Origin: CAYLKS01 sp964384205 [NCBI: uncultured bacterium]
GTDB lineage: Bacteria; JAGOEH01
Assembly (NCBI GenBank): GCA_964384205.1
Contig: CAYLKS010000012.1
Span: 1-56,932 of the forward strand
Direction of reading: 5' to 3'
Length of the DNA: 56,932 nt
In this document: positions 15,499 to 24,558 of the stretch, in pieces
Position numbering within the stretch: position 1 is the stretch's first letter
Layout: each line of letters opens with the position of its first letter
Notes under the pieces: generated by a model
Seen by the model: only the letters and a program-made list of their open reading frames with translations
Databases searched by the model: none
What the model was told of the DNA's origin: nothing
Made by a program: the position numbers and the translations under genes

Positions 15499-17763
15499 TT
15501 ACTCCTCAAAATATTTAGAAAGTAAATCTTTTAAATCTTTAAAATTATATGGCTTGGATAAAACATCTATAAACCCATATTCTTTATAAGAACTCAATAT
15601 CTTTGCTGATGAATATCCACTTGAAACTATAGCTTTTACATTTTTATCATATTTTTTTAATAAATCAATTAGTTCTAACCCTCCGAGCCCACCGGGTACA
15701 ATTAAATCAACTATAACCAAATCAAAGGGTTCACCTTTTTCATAATGCTCCTTATAAATATTAAATGCAGTAGTAGCATCCACTGCTTCCCATACAGAAT
15801 ATCCTAAATATCCTAAAATTGTTTTTAAGGTATCCCTTATAAAAACTTCATCATCCATTATCAAAATCTTACCAGAAACTTTAGAATTTGGAAATACTTC
15901 ACTTTTTTGTACAGGAAGTTTCTCTGCTTCTCGATAAATCAACGGAACAAAAATTAGAAATTCTGTTCCCTTACCCAGTTCTGTATTCACTTTTATAAAT
16001 CCTCCAAGACTATTAATAACAGACTTAGAAATCGATAATCCCAATCCTCTTCCAACACTTTTTGTAGAAAAAAATGGGTCAAATATTTTATCTAATATTT
16101 CATCAGAAATACCAGGTCCATTGTCAATAATTTTAATACATAAATACTTTTTTTTATTATGTTCTTCCTCATATTCTTCAGCTACTACAAATACCTTACC
16201 TTTTCTTTCAATAGCTTCAACTGCATTTTCATAAATATTTCCAACAGCAAAAACTAATTTTGAAACATCTGCATCAACTAAAACATTATGAGCCTTTATA
16301 TTAAATTCGACATTTTTATATAATTTCTTTAAAGCAGGTACAATATATTTATAAAATAAATTATCCACTGAAATTTCCTTTTTTTTAGGCTCCCAGCTAT
16401 TAGAAAGACTCATCAATTTATCTGTAATGATTCTTGCTTTATATGATGTTTTTTCCGTATGAACAATAATATCCATAAGCCTCTCTAATTCTGGCTCAGG
16501 AGAATTTAACATTTCCTTTATAAAAGAAATATTACTTTCAAGTGCAGCTAAAATATTATTAAAGTTATGCGCAATACCTGAAGCAAATTTTTCAATTGAT
16601 TTATATCTAAATTCTCTGTTAAGTTCTATTTCAATTTCCTTCACACCTGTTAAATCTGTAAATATTAATAAAATATCATATAATTTAGGATTAAGATTTC
16701 TAATAGTTATTCCATCTATTCTTAAATACATTTTTTTTAACTGAAATTTGCTCTTTACCCATATATAATTTTGATAATGCTTATTTTCTGACAATTTATT
16801 AGCTATCTCATCAAAAATATTTAAATCTTTCAAAAAATCAATATTATCAATACTCTTTCCCTCTAATGTATCAACAACCTGAATTGGAATATCAAAAAGC
16901 TTAACAAAATAATCATTAATAAATTGAATTTTAAAATCTTGAGATAATAATAAAACCCCCTGAGGGATCACATTCAAAATTTCAAACATTTTATTTTCCG
17001 TATTAATAAGACGTATCTGGGTATCTAATAATTCGGTAACATCTCGAGCTGTTCCAAAAAAAATAACATCATCTCCCTCTTTCCTATTTATTTCTGCAGA
17101 TATAGATAAATATTTTATATTATTAAATTTATCCTTTACCTTAATAACTTTCGAAAACTCTTTTCTGCCATCATTAATGATATTTCGTAATTCTTCTATA
17201 TGGTTCTCAAAATTTTCCTGTAAAACTTCTTTATGAAAAAAATAGGGATTTTCTTTTTCCAGCTTATAAGCTTCATCAGGAGCAAATCCCAATATATCTT
17301 CCACTCTGGAATTTAGAAATAAAAAACGAGAAGAACCATTATTACAATCAAATTTAATTACAAAAAATATATCAGGAAACAAATTCACAAAATCTATAGA
17401 TTCCGACGAAAACAAACAATCACCATTTTCCATTAACAAAAGTAAAATACCATCATTATCAAAAGGCACAGCCTTAATTTTAAAAAATACTAACTTCCCC
17501 TTTTTCCCTCTTAAAAAAATATCTTTCTCCTCGATTGGATTTTTTTCTATTTCATTAAGAAAAAATTTAAAGAAATCTTTATCATCATTATTAAACAATA
17601 TATTATATATACTTCTATTTTTAAGTCCTCTTTTGGTTTTATATCCTAATTTATGGCAAATTCCTAAATTGCACTCTTTAATAATATTTTTCTCTAATAA
17701 AATATAATTTAAACCTACTTTATTTTCTAATGTAAACAAAATTCTTTTATCTAACTTAGCCAT
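15499..17763 (-). CDS. Soluble hybrid histidine kinase: PAS domains, HisKA, HATPase, receiver
   Basis: This 754-residue cytoplasmic two-component sensor has no membrane segment. About residues 15-115, 125-245 and 255-375 have PAS-like patterns, the second with VEDILGF and ending in GTARDVTEL. The phospho-acceptor His is at about 398 in ASGIAHNFNNILAALES. The ATPase domain shows ENAVEAI (N box), DNGPGI and GRGLGLSI. The C-terminal receiver (about residues 630-754) has DDE, the phospho-acceptor Asp at about 684 in VIVDLIVPGG, and Lys in SKPYN. With an internal receiver and no DNA-binding output, it probably passes phosphate on or signals through a partner such as the downstream kinase-like protein. 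The only ribosome-site candidate is a weak TAAGG. Confidence 0.92.
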   Translation of the reverse strand: MAKLDKRILFTLENKVGLNYILLEKNIIKECNLGICHKLGYKTKRGLKNRSIYNILFNNDDKDFFKFFLNEIEKNPIEEKDIFLRGKKGKLVFFKIKAVPFDNDGILLLLMENGDCLFSSESIDFVNLFPDIFFVIKFDCNNGSSRFLFLNSRVEDILGFAPDEAYKLEKENPYFFHKEVLQENFENHIEELRNIINDGRKEFSKVIKVKDKFNNIKYLSISAEINRKEGDDVIFFGTARDVTELLDTQIRLINTENKMFEILNVIPQGVLLLSQDFKIQFINDYFVKLFDIPIQVVDTLEGKSIDNIDFLKDLNIFDEIANKLSENKHYQNYIWVKSKFQLKKMYLRIDGITIRNLNPKLYDILLIFTDLTGVKEIEIELNREFRYKSIEKFASGIAHNFNNILAALESNISFIKEMLNSPEPELERLMDIIVHTEKTSYKARIITDKLMSLSNSWEPKKKEISVDNLFYKYIVPALKKLYKNVEFNIKAHNVLVDADVSKLVFAVGNIYENAVEAIERKGKVFVVAEEYEEEHNKKKYLCIKIIDNGPGISDEILDKIFDPFFSTKSVGRGLGLSISKSVINSLGGFIKVNTELGKGTEFLIFVPLIYREAEKLPVQKSEVFPNSKVSGKILIMDDEVFIRDTLKTILGYLGYSVWEAVDATTAFNIYKEHYEKGEPFDLVIVDLIVPGGLGGLELIDLLKKYDKNVKAIVSSGYSSAKILSSYKEYGFIDVLSKPYNFKDLKDLLSKYFEE

Positions 17764-17887
17764 ATATATAACCTTAATTTTCGTGATATAATAAATTTAA
17801 ATAAAAAAATCCTCTTGTCAATATATTTTTTTTAATAAAATGGGAAAAGATTTTATAATTATATTATTTTAATATAAAAAGTGCTCT

Positions 17888-18916
17888 TTATTTTCTAAAA
17901 AAGTCCAATGTTCTATAAAATAATTTATTAAAATCAGATAAATTATTAAATCTGCTTAATTCTTGACATCTACAACATTTTTGAGGTGGAATTCCTCTAA
18001 AAAAAGATTCTCTAATCTTAGTTGCTTTTTCACCAAGCCAAATTTCTTTTATAGATTTTTCAAAGATATTGCCCAATACAATTTCTCCATCATAATCCAT
18101 ACAACATATAACAACATCTCCATTCGATAATATTACTAATTGATAAAATGGCAATGCACATATAGTATACTTTTTCATCTTCTTTACTTTATTTTTATTT
18201 CGTAAAAAATCAGAAAAACTATGAATAGGCCTAAACCTTACATAAACTTTTCCTTTAACTAATTCTAACAGACTACCTCTAATGATTTTATCATAAGTTA
18301 AATTTATATCTATAAAATCTATATCCCTTTTTATGGAGATAATAAATTTTCTCAAAAATGCAATCACTGCATTAGCTTCTTTAAGGCTATTGATTATTTT
18401 AAATTCTTTGATCTTAGAAAAACCAGTATATAAAAAATCTATTTCAACAGGTCTTTTAAGTTTACCATATAACAAAAATTCGAACAACAATTTTAATTTT
18501 TCCAAATAATCTTCATACTTAACATATTCAGTACGATACAATTCAAATGATTCCTTAGTAGGAGTTTGCCAGCTTAACAATATCGACTTATATTTTACTT
18601 TTGTCAATTCATTAAGTATAAGCTCATCTATTAAAAAACCATTTGTAACAATTTCAGGCAATAAATTTGTAGGATTATATTTTAAAATTTCTATAAAATC
18701 TTTATGAAGGAAAGGCTCACCCATGGCATGAAATAATAAATTCCCCTCTAATCCAAGTTCATTTATTTGATCTAAAATGGAAAAAACCAAGCTTTTATCT
18801 AAAAACTTTTTTTCTCTCTTTAATACATCTGATGGACAGAATTTACAATGGAAATTACAATAATTTGTTAATTCTATAAAGATTGATTCAATTTGAGGTA
18901 TTCCATTTTTTTTCAT
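17888..18916 (-). CDS. Radical SAM/SPASM domain protein
   Basis: This is a 342-residue radical SAM enzyme. The [4Fe-4S]-SAM motif is CNFHCKFC at about residues 16-23, in the context IFIELTNYCNFHC. The C-terminal SPASM region holds further cluster cysteines: CALPFYQLVI, DVVICCMDYDG, the signature GNIFEKSIKEIW, and CCRC. SPASM proteins modify peptides (sactipeptides, RiPPs) or act as sulfatase-maturating-type enzymes; no small precursor peptide gene is visible next to it. No Shine-Dalgarno is seen: the ATG follows an A+T-only stretch directly after the terminator hairpin of the OPT gene. Family is certain, substrate unknown. Confidence 0.88.
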   Translation of the reverse strand: MKKNGIPQIESIFIELTNYCNFHCKFCPSDVLKREKKFLDKSLVFSILDQINELGLEGNLLFHAMGEPFLHKDFIEILKYNPTNLLPEIVTNGFLIDELILNELTKVKYKSILLSWQTPTKESFELYRTEYVKYEDYLEKLKLLFEFLLYGKLKRPVEIDFLYTGFSKIKEFKIINSLKEANAVIAFLRKFIISIKRDIDFIDINLTYDKIIRGSLLELVKGKVYVRFRPIHSFSDFLRNKNKVKKMKKYTICALPFYQLVILSNGDVVICCMDYDGEIVLGNIFEKSIKEIWLGEKATKIRESFFRGIPPQKCCRCQELSRFNNLSDFNKLFYRTLDFFRK

Positions 18917-18928
18917 ATAATAAAAAAT

Positions 18929-18957
18929 ATACGGAGAGATAAAAAATCTCTCCGTAT
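18929..18957 (-). terminator. Hairpin terminator after the OPT transporter gene
   Basis: A perfect 12-bp stem (18929-18940 and 18946-18957) with a GGAGAG core and a 5-base A/T loop, followed on the minus strand by a U-rich stretch (ATTTTTTATTAT). It lies 14 bases past the OPT stop and 12 bases before the ATG of the radical SAM gene. It should set the latter apart from the aspA-hydF-OPT transcript. Confidence 0.85.
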
Positions 18958-18971
18958 TATTAAAATATTAA

Positions 18972-20960
18972 CTAGTTATTATTCTCTTCAAATTTCATTT
19001 TAGCAGGCAATGAAATCAAAATATAAATAATAGAAGCAAAAGCTATTATCTCTAAAATATAACCTAAAGTTCCACCCAATGACAATGAAGGTAATGGTTT
19101 TGCAGCTTTAATTGCTGTTAAAGCAAGAGCCATTAATGCTTCTCCTGCTACAAGACCGGAAGCTATCAAAATACCTTTATTATCAGCAGATAATAATTGT
19201 TTTTCATTTAATTTTTTCTTTTTTAGAATAATTTGGGCAATACCTTTTGTTAGTCCACCAATAAAAATTGCAAAAGTAACATGAAAAGGCAAATACATAC
19301 CAACAGCAATCAACATTGGAGCATGGGCTCTAACTAAAATAAAACCTATTCCCATAAAAATACCAACAATAACCAATGGCCATGCCATTTGCCCACCAAC
19401 AATACCTTTTGCAAGCATTGCCATAAGTGATGCTTGAGGAGCAGGTAAATTTTTAGATCCAATACCCTCGCCCATATCCAAAATCATTATTGGGAAAATC
19501 ATAACAGATGCAGCAAAAATAACTCCAATAATTTCACCTAACTCCATTTTCCATGGAGTACCACCAAGAATATGCCCTACTTTTAAATCCTGCATCATAT
19601 CACCAGCAATACCACTTGAACAACATACAACAGCCGCAACTCCCAAGACAGCAGCAATACCAGGTTTACCTTTCACACCAAAAAATACCATCAATAAAGC
19701 TGCAATTATTAAGGTCGATAATGTTAATCCTGAAATTGGATTATTTGAAGAACCAATCAAACCCACAAGATAACCTGCAATTGCAGCAAATAAAAAGCCT
19801 GCAATTCCCATAACAATTGTAGCAACCAAAGCCCCAAGAATATTTTGTGCAAAATAATAATATAAAAAGAACATAGCTACCAAAATAATACCAACTGCAA
19901 TAAAAATATACTTAAAATTAAGATCTTTACTGGTTCTAATTTCTTCAACTCCACCAGCTTTATTAATATCTTTAATTGCTTTACTTATCCCATTATAAAG
20001 CTGAGATTTCATTTTCCATAAAGTAGCTACAGCACCAGAAAGCATAGCACCAACCGCAATCGGTTTAACAAAATTTTTAAATACATAATCACTTGCAACA
20101 CCCCAGCTCATAGTTCCATTAGTTATCAAATCAAGCAAATGTGCCGGAGAACCAGAAGGATCACCAGGGTTTAAAAATAAAATAACAGGTACGAATAGCC
20201 CCCATGCTAATAATCCACCTGCAAAAGTAATTGAAGCTAAAGATGGTCCAATAATATATCCAACACCAAGCATTGCAGGAGACATAACCGGTGCTGTTAA
20301 TTGAATACCACCTTTACCACTTAATTTATATAAAACTTCCTTGGTTTTACTTAAAAAAGCAACTTCAGAAGGTTTAAATTGTAAAAATTTTTCCCAAGTG
20401 GTTTTAATTATTTGAAATTCTCCTAAAGAGTATAAGAAAGCAGAAAAAACACCTGCTCCTAAAACTGTTTTCGCCTCACTACCGCCTCTTCTACCAGCAA
20501 GATGTATTTCAGCACAAGCAATTGATTCAGGAAAAATCAGATCTGAATCCTCAATGAGTATTTTCCTTAATAAAACAACAAATAAAACTCCAAGTACACC
20601 ACCCACCATCATGATTGCAGTGGATTCAAAATAATTAAAATGATCCCAAACACCAGCTATCTTAAAAGCAGGAATAGTAAAAATAGCTCCAGCAACCAAT
20701 GCTTCACCAACTGAAGCAATAGTTCTTGTCATATTTTCTTCTAAAATACTACCTTTCCACAATCTTATAATAGCCATCCCTATTACAGCAGCAGGAAAAG
20801 TTGCAGCTACTGTCAGACCTGCCTTTAATCCAATATACGCATTAGCAGACCCAAGAATTACTGCCATAATAACACCTGCAATAACAGCCCCTAACGTAAA
20901 TTCAGACGTAACTGTGTCAGCTGATACATACGGTTTAAAATCTTTCTTAGCCACAGGCAT
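18972..20960 (-). CDS. OPT-family oligopeptide (or metal-chelate) transporter
   Basis: This 662-residue inner-membrane protein has about 14-16 predicted membrane helices. The OPT family is recognised from the N-terminal block TLGAVIAGVIMAVILGSANAYIGLKAGLTVAATFPA, seen here at about residues 20-56, and from FPESIACAEIH and the repeated Gly-rich segments. Prokaryotic OPT members are secondary transporters taking up peptides or metal-siderophore chelates. The length is normal for bacterial members. With aminopeptidase and dipeptidase genes in the window, peptide uptake is the natural reading. AAGGAG is unusually close to the ATG (one base between), so translation may depend on coupling to the CoA-binding gene 17 bases upstream. 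Confidence 0.9.
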   Translation of the reverse strand: MPVAKKDFKPYVSADTVTSEFTLGAVIAGVIMAVILGSANAYIGLKAGLTVAATFPAAVIGMAIIRLWKGSILEENMTRTIASVGEALVAGAIFTIPAFKIAGVWDHFNYFESTAIMMVGGVLGVLFVVLLRKILIEDSDLIFPESIACAEIHLAGRRGGSEAKTVLGAGVFSAFLYSLGEFQIIKTTWEKFLQFKPSEVAFLSKTKEVLYKLSGKGGIQLTAPVMSPAMLGVGYIIGPSLASITFAGGLLAWGLFVPVILFLNPGDPSGSPAHLLDLITNGTMSWGVASDYVFKNFVKPIAVGAMLSGAVATLWKMKSQLYNGISKAIKDINKAGGVEEIRTSKDLNFKYIFIAVGIILVAMFFLYYYFAQNILGALVATIVMGIAGFLFAAIAGYLVGLIGSSNNPISGLTLSTLIIAALLMVFFGVKGKPGIAAVLGVAAVVCCSSGIAGDMMQDLKVGHILGGTPWKMELGEIIGVIFAASVMIFPIMILDMGEGIGSKNLPAPQASLMAMLAKGIVGGQMAWPLVIVGIFMGIGFILVRAHAPMLIAVGMYLPFHVTFAIFIGGLTKGIAQIILKKKKLNEKQLLSADNKGILIASGLVAGEALMALALTAIKAAKPLPSLSLGGTLGYILEIIAFASIIYILISLPAKMKFEENNN

Positions 20961-20977
20961 TCTCCTTGTTTAAAAGT

Positions 20978-21340
20978 TTACCAAATACCATGATCAACCA
21001 TAAAACAACTTGTATGATATTTAATACGATAACTTTTTGCTATATTTATCGCCTCTATCGATTCAGAGCCAGGCTGCATCCATACCTCATTAATCCCCAA
21101 TAAATGGCACTCCTGTAAAACATTCTTTGTTACTTCAGGAGGAACAACCATTATTGCAATATCTATCTTCTCTGGAATCTCTTCTAAACTTCTATACAAC
21201 TTTTGCCCAAACAATTCCCCATTATTTATATTTACACCATACACAGCATACCCATTATTTAATAAATCATTAAAAATTCTATAACCATATTTAGAAGGAT
21301 TTTTTGAAACTCCCACTACTGCTATTTTTTTATTTTTCAT
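20978..21340 (-). CDS. CoA-binding domain protein (YccU-like)
   Basis: This 120-residue single-domain Rossmann protein belongs to the CoA-binding family. The N-terminal nucleotide loop is AVVGVSKNPSKYGYRI, followed by YPV-like AVYGVNIN, DIAIMVVPPE and the conserved EVWMQPGSES, which is typical of YccU-type proteins. Members bind CoA, but their physiological role is not settled. AAGGAG precedes the ATG. It sits between the metalloprotease and OPT genes with short gaps, in the aspA-hydF transcription unit. Confidence 0.88.
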   Translation of the reverse strand: MKNKKIAVVGVSKNPSKYGYRIFNDLLNNGYAVYGVNINNGELFGQKLYRSLEEIPEKIDIAIMVVPPEVTKNVLQECHLLGINEVWMQPGSESIEAINIAKSYRIKYHTSCFMVDHGIW

Positions 21341-21352
21341 ATTTAACTCTCC

Positions 21353-23293
21353 TTATCTTTTTATAATCAATTTACCTTTTTTAGAAATATCCCCCACTTT
21401 CAAATAATAAAGATAAATTCCAGAAGACAAATCTGACACATCCATCATTTCAAAACTTGATTCATTTGTAATTATTTTACTTTTCAATAACTTCCCTCCA
21501 ACACTATAAATCTTAATTTCAAAATCTGTCTGTTCTGGATAGTCATATTTTACAACATATCCAAAATTAATATAATTAGCTGCAGGATTTGGGAAAACTC
21601 CTATCAACTTCTCAGTAGCATTTTTTAATTTTAATTCAATTACTCCATTATTAAGATTATTCAAAATAATTTTTTCTTTCTTAATTGGCGCATAACCAAA
21701 AGCTAAAACGTCAAGATAAAAATATGGCTGACCATCTGCATATTTTACAGTAAAAGCTCCCTTACTGTCTGATACTGCTCTATCAATAATATTAAATGCT
21801 GTATCATAACTTATAATAATTGCCTGCTCAATAGGAACATATTTAGAATCATAAATATAACCTTTCACATAATTAGAAGTTACCAAATTCGGATCAAATT
21901 CTATTTTTAAATTACCTTCAAATATATTATACTTATCATTATTAACAAAACCAAAAAATACTGCATTCGCATCACTACAAATATTATATAATTTAACTTC
22001 ATCATTTAATTCTTTATTTTCAAATACCTTTATGCTATCTTCACCATTATTATAAAATTTAACACAAAATACTTTTAGGTTATCTATATTACCATCTAAA
22101 TCAAACTTCAATCCTCCATTAGAAATAGGCGTATATTTAAAATATTTTATACCTAAATTACTAACTTTCAAAATAGTATCGAGTTTACTACTAAAAGGCT
22201 GAGCCTTCAACTGAGGGAATAAATTACCTTCTGAAAAATAATTGACTGTATCGGAAAAGGCGCCGGTAAATACATTCCATATAGCAAAATTCAAATAATT
22301 ATACCCAAATCCATTATCTAAAACCTCATCAAAAACATCAATAGGATCCTTTCCGGGTATCTCATAATTTTCCCAACATTCCTTCACTATATCAATATTT
22401 TTATAATTTTCTGTAAAATACATTGCCCATATAGCTTTCCCATACATACTTATACCAAAATTTTTATTTAATGGTTCATTAGTATTATTATAATAATCAT
22501 CAACATAACTTAAATAATCATTAACTGAATCATATACAATATCTTCCATCCATACAGATGAAATCTCATACCAATAAATATAATTATAATCCCATCTATA
22601 ATTAATTTGCAAAGCATGGAAAAATTCATGAGCTAATGTAACCTTTAATGCGTCAATTCCAGATGTATAATATCCACCATCATTATAATCATTTGAAACT
22701 ACAATATATGGTGTACATTTAGTGCAATTATCCTCATCCCATGAAGTATAACCATATTCTCCAGTTAATTTCTTAATATAAACATCAAAATATGGGCCTG
22801 CTGTTGTATCCTCTTTAAATTTTTTATATCCCATAGTATCTACTTCTTTTTTATAAACATGTGATAATATCATTGCTAAAGTATCAATATAATCAGGTAC
22901 AGAATTACCATCGAGATCAGTATTCGGAATCCTATCATTACTTGACTCATCTAACGTATAATGTATCATAAAAATACTATCCGGAGTAATATAAGTATTA
23001 GGCACACCACCAGGTCGTGAATCAATATATTTGCTTATCTTACTCAAATAAGGCTCGCTTATACGATGTCTATTAGCTTTAATATTAGCAATTATAGGAA
23101 AACCACACAAAACTTTTTTATGATCTTGTTTATACTCAGGAGGTAATGAATCCGATTCAAATAAGCTTAATATTTCATAATAACATTTCTGAGAAAATGT
23201 TATTTTTCCAGTATTATAATCATGTTCTATTTTTTTCAAATCTCCAAATATTGAAGCATATAATATCACAACTAAAAATATAGCCTTTTTCAT
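21353..23293 (-). CDS. Secreted HEXXH metalloprotease-like protein with T9SS-type sorting domain
   Basis: This is a 646-residue exported protein. Residues 1-17 are a signal peptide. At about 219-223 the zinc motif HEFFH is followed by ALQINYRW, then YWYEISSVWMEDIVYD. This His/Glu arrangement resembles the MXAN_6640-type putative metalloproteases. A carboxypeptidase-regulatory-like beta domain follows at about 470-550 (KGYIYDSKYVPIEQA). From about 565 a type A C-terminal sorting domain appears (GVFPNPAANYIN... DVSDLSSGIYLYYLKVG... KGKLIIKR). It should be carried across the outer membrane by T9SS and attached or released. Its start overlaps the hydF stop (ATGA), but a functional link with hydrogenase maturation is unlikely. 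Confidence 0.85.
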   Translation of the reverse strand: MKKAIFLVVILYASIFGDLKKIEHDYNTGKITFSQKCYYEILSLFESDSLPPEYKQDHKKVLCGFPIIANIKANRHRISEPYLSKISKYIDSRPGGVPNTYITPDSIFMIHYTLDESSNDRIPNTDLDGNSVPDYIDTLAMILSHVYKKEVDTMGYKKFKEDTTAGPYFDVYIKKLTGEYGYTSWDEDNCTKCTPYIVVSNDYNDGGYYTSGIDALKVTLAHEFFHALQINYRWDYNYIYWYEISSVWMEDIVYDSVNDYLSYVDDYYNNTNEPLNKNFGISMYGKAIWAMYFTENYKNIDIVKECWENYEIPGKDPIDVFDEVLDNGFGYNYLNFAIWNVFTGAFSDTVNYFSEGNLFPQLKAQPFSSKLDTILKVSNLGIKYFKYTPISNGGLKFDLDGNIDNLKVFCVKFYNNGEDSIKVFENKELNDEVKLYNICSDANAVFFGFVNNDKYNIFEGNLKIEFDPNLVTSNYVKGYIYDSKYVPIEQAIIISYDTAFNIIDRAVSDSKGAFTVKYADGQPYFYLDVLAFGYAPIKKEKIILNNLNNGVIELKLKNATEKLIGVFPNPAANYINFGYVVKYDYPEQTDFEIKIYSVGGKLLKSKIITNESSFEMMDVSDLSSGIYLYYLKVGDISKKGKLIIKR

Positions 23294-24558
23294 TCATTAT
23301 CCTTTACTTTTTGTAATTTTTTTATTTCCTTTTTAAAAGTCATTAAAGCAGATGGAAAAGGGCTCAACGCTCTTTCCAATACTCCCTGGGTATAACTTAT
23401 ACATAAACCATAATTTGTCATAGGTACATTATGCTCATTAACGATTCTAATTCTTGACATCATTTCTTTTTTATTCAACGTACATCCACCACAATGAATA
23501 ACAACTTTATATTCATTTAAATTTTGTGGAAAATCTCTTCCCGCATAAACATCTACCATAAAATCTGCACCTGTAAACTGTCTCAACCATCGTGGAATCT
23601 TCACCCTCCCAATATCATCCTGCAATGGATGATGTGTACATGCTTCAGCAATTAATACTTTATCACCATCTTTTAAAAATTTAAGATGCGCTAACCCTCG
23701 CACTAATTCATTCAATTCACCCTTATATCTTGCAAATAATATAGAAAATGTTGTCATTTTAATATTCTCAGGAACATCTGCTGCAACTTTTAAAACTGCC
23801 TGTGAATCTGTTATAACAATATCAGGTTTATCTTTCAAATTAGAAATAGCATAGGCTAATTCTCTTTCTTTTACAACTAATACCATAGCATCATTATCCA
23901 GAATATCTCTAATAGTCTGCACTTGCGGTAATATCAATCTTCCCTTTGGTGCCTGTAAATCTATTGGCACAACCAATATAGCAAGTCCGCCCGGTTTTAC
24001 AAGATCTCCTGCCAACGTTGATTCTCTAAAAAAATCTTCCGGCACTATACGATATATTTTATTCTTTAATTCATTTAAATATTTATCTCTGTTATTCTTG
24101 TCTATTGCTGAAATTTTTATATATTCGCCCTTAAATTGCTTAACTTTTTCGATAAAATCTAATGTTGGTTCTTTTAAATCCACCTTATTTATTATAGTCA
24201 AAATTGGAGTATTCCTCTTTGTAACCTCTTCTAATATCATATCTTCGTAGTCAGTCCACATATCAGCCTCTACTACCAATAATACAATATCTGCTCTATC
24301 AAGAACTTTCATAGTTTTTTGTACTCGCAGCTTACCCAATTCACTATAATCATCAAGTCCAGCCGTATCAATAAAAACAACAGGTCCTATAGGTAAAAGT
24401 TCCATCGCTTTCTCAACAATATCGGTTGTTGTTCCAGCTACATCCGAAACAATTGCAATATCCTGGCCTGTAAATAAATTCAAAATTGAAGACTTACCAA
24501 CATTTGTTCTACCTAATATTCCTATATGTAACCTATTACCTTTAGGAGTCTTTTGCAT
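23290..24558 (-). CDS. hydF: [FeFe]-hydrogenase H-cluster maturation GTPase HydF
   Basis: This protein of about 422 residues is the GTPase scaffold on which the 2Fe subcluster of [FeFe]-hydrogenase is assembled. The N-terminal GTPase domain has the P-loop GRTNVGKSS (about residues 16-24), the switch TTTDIVEKAMEL, DTAGLDD and NKVDL. The C-terminal cluster-binding domain shows CTHHP and later IHCGGCTLN, the Cys-x-His ... His-Cys-x-x-Cys pattern of HydF. I start at the ATG 24558 (GGAGAG just upstream), where the protein opens with TPKGNRLHIGILGR as HydF does; an in-frame start at 24597 would only add residues inside aspA. HydE, HydG and a hydrogenase are not in this window. It overlaps aspA by 17 bases. 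Confidence 0.95.
   Translation of the reverse strand: MQKTPKGNRLHIGILGRTNVGKSSILNLFTGQDIAIVSDVAGTTTDIVEKAMELLPIGPVVFIDTAGLDDYSELGKLRVQKTMKVLDRADIVLLVVEADMWTDYEDMILEEVTKRNTPILTIINKVDLKEPTLDFIEKVKQFKGEYIKISAIDKNNRDKYLNELKNKIYRIVPEDFFRESTLAGDLVKPGGLAILVVPIDLQAPKGRLILPQVQTIRDILDNDAMVLVVKERELAYAISNLKDKPDIVITDSQAVLKVAADVPENIKMTTFSILFARYKGELNELVRGLAHLKFLKDGDKVLIAEACTHHPLQDDIGRVKIPRWLRQFTGADFMVDVYAGRDFPQNLNEYKVVIHCGGCTLNKKEMMSRIRIVNEHNVPMTNYGLCISYTQGVLERALSPFPSALMTFKKEIKKLQKVKDNE

Noticed and set aside
17788-17821. Promoter TTGACA...TATTAT before the hybrid kinase gene
   Set aside because: The two boxes are 22 bp apart, too far for a normal sigma70 promoter. No alternative -35 box fits the -10.
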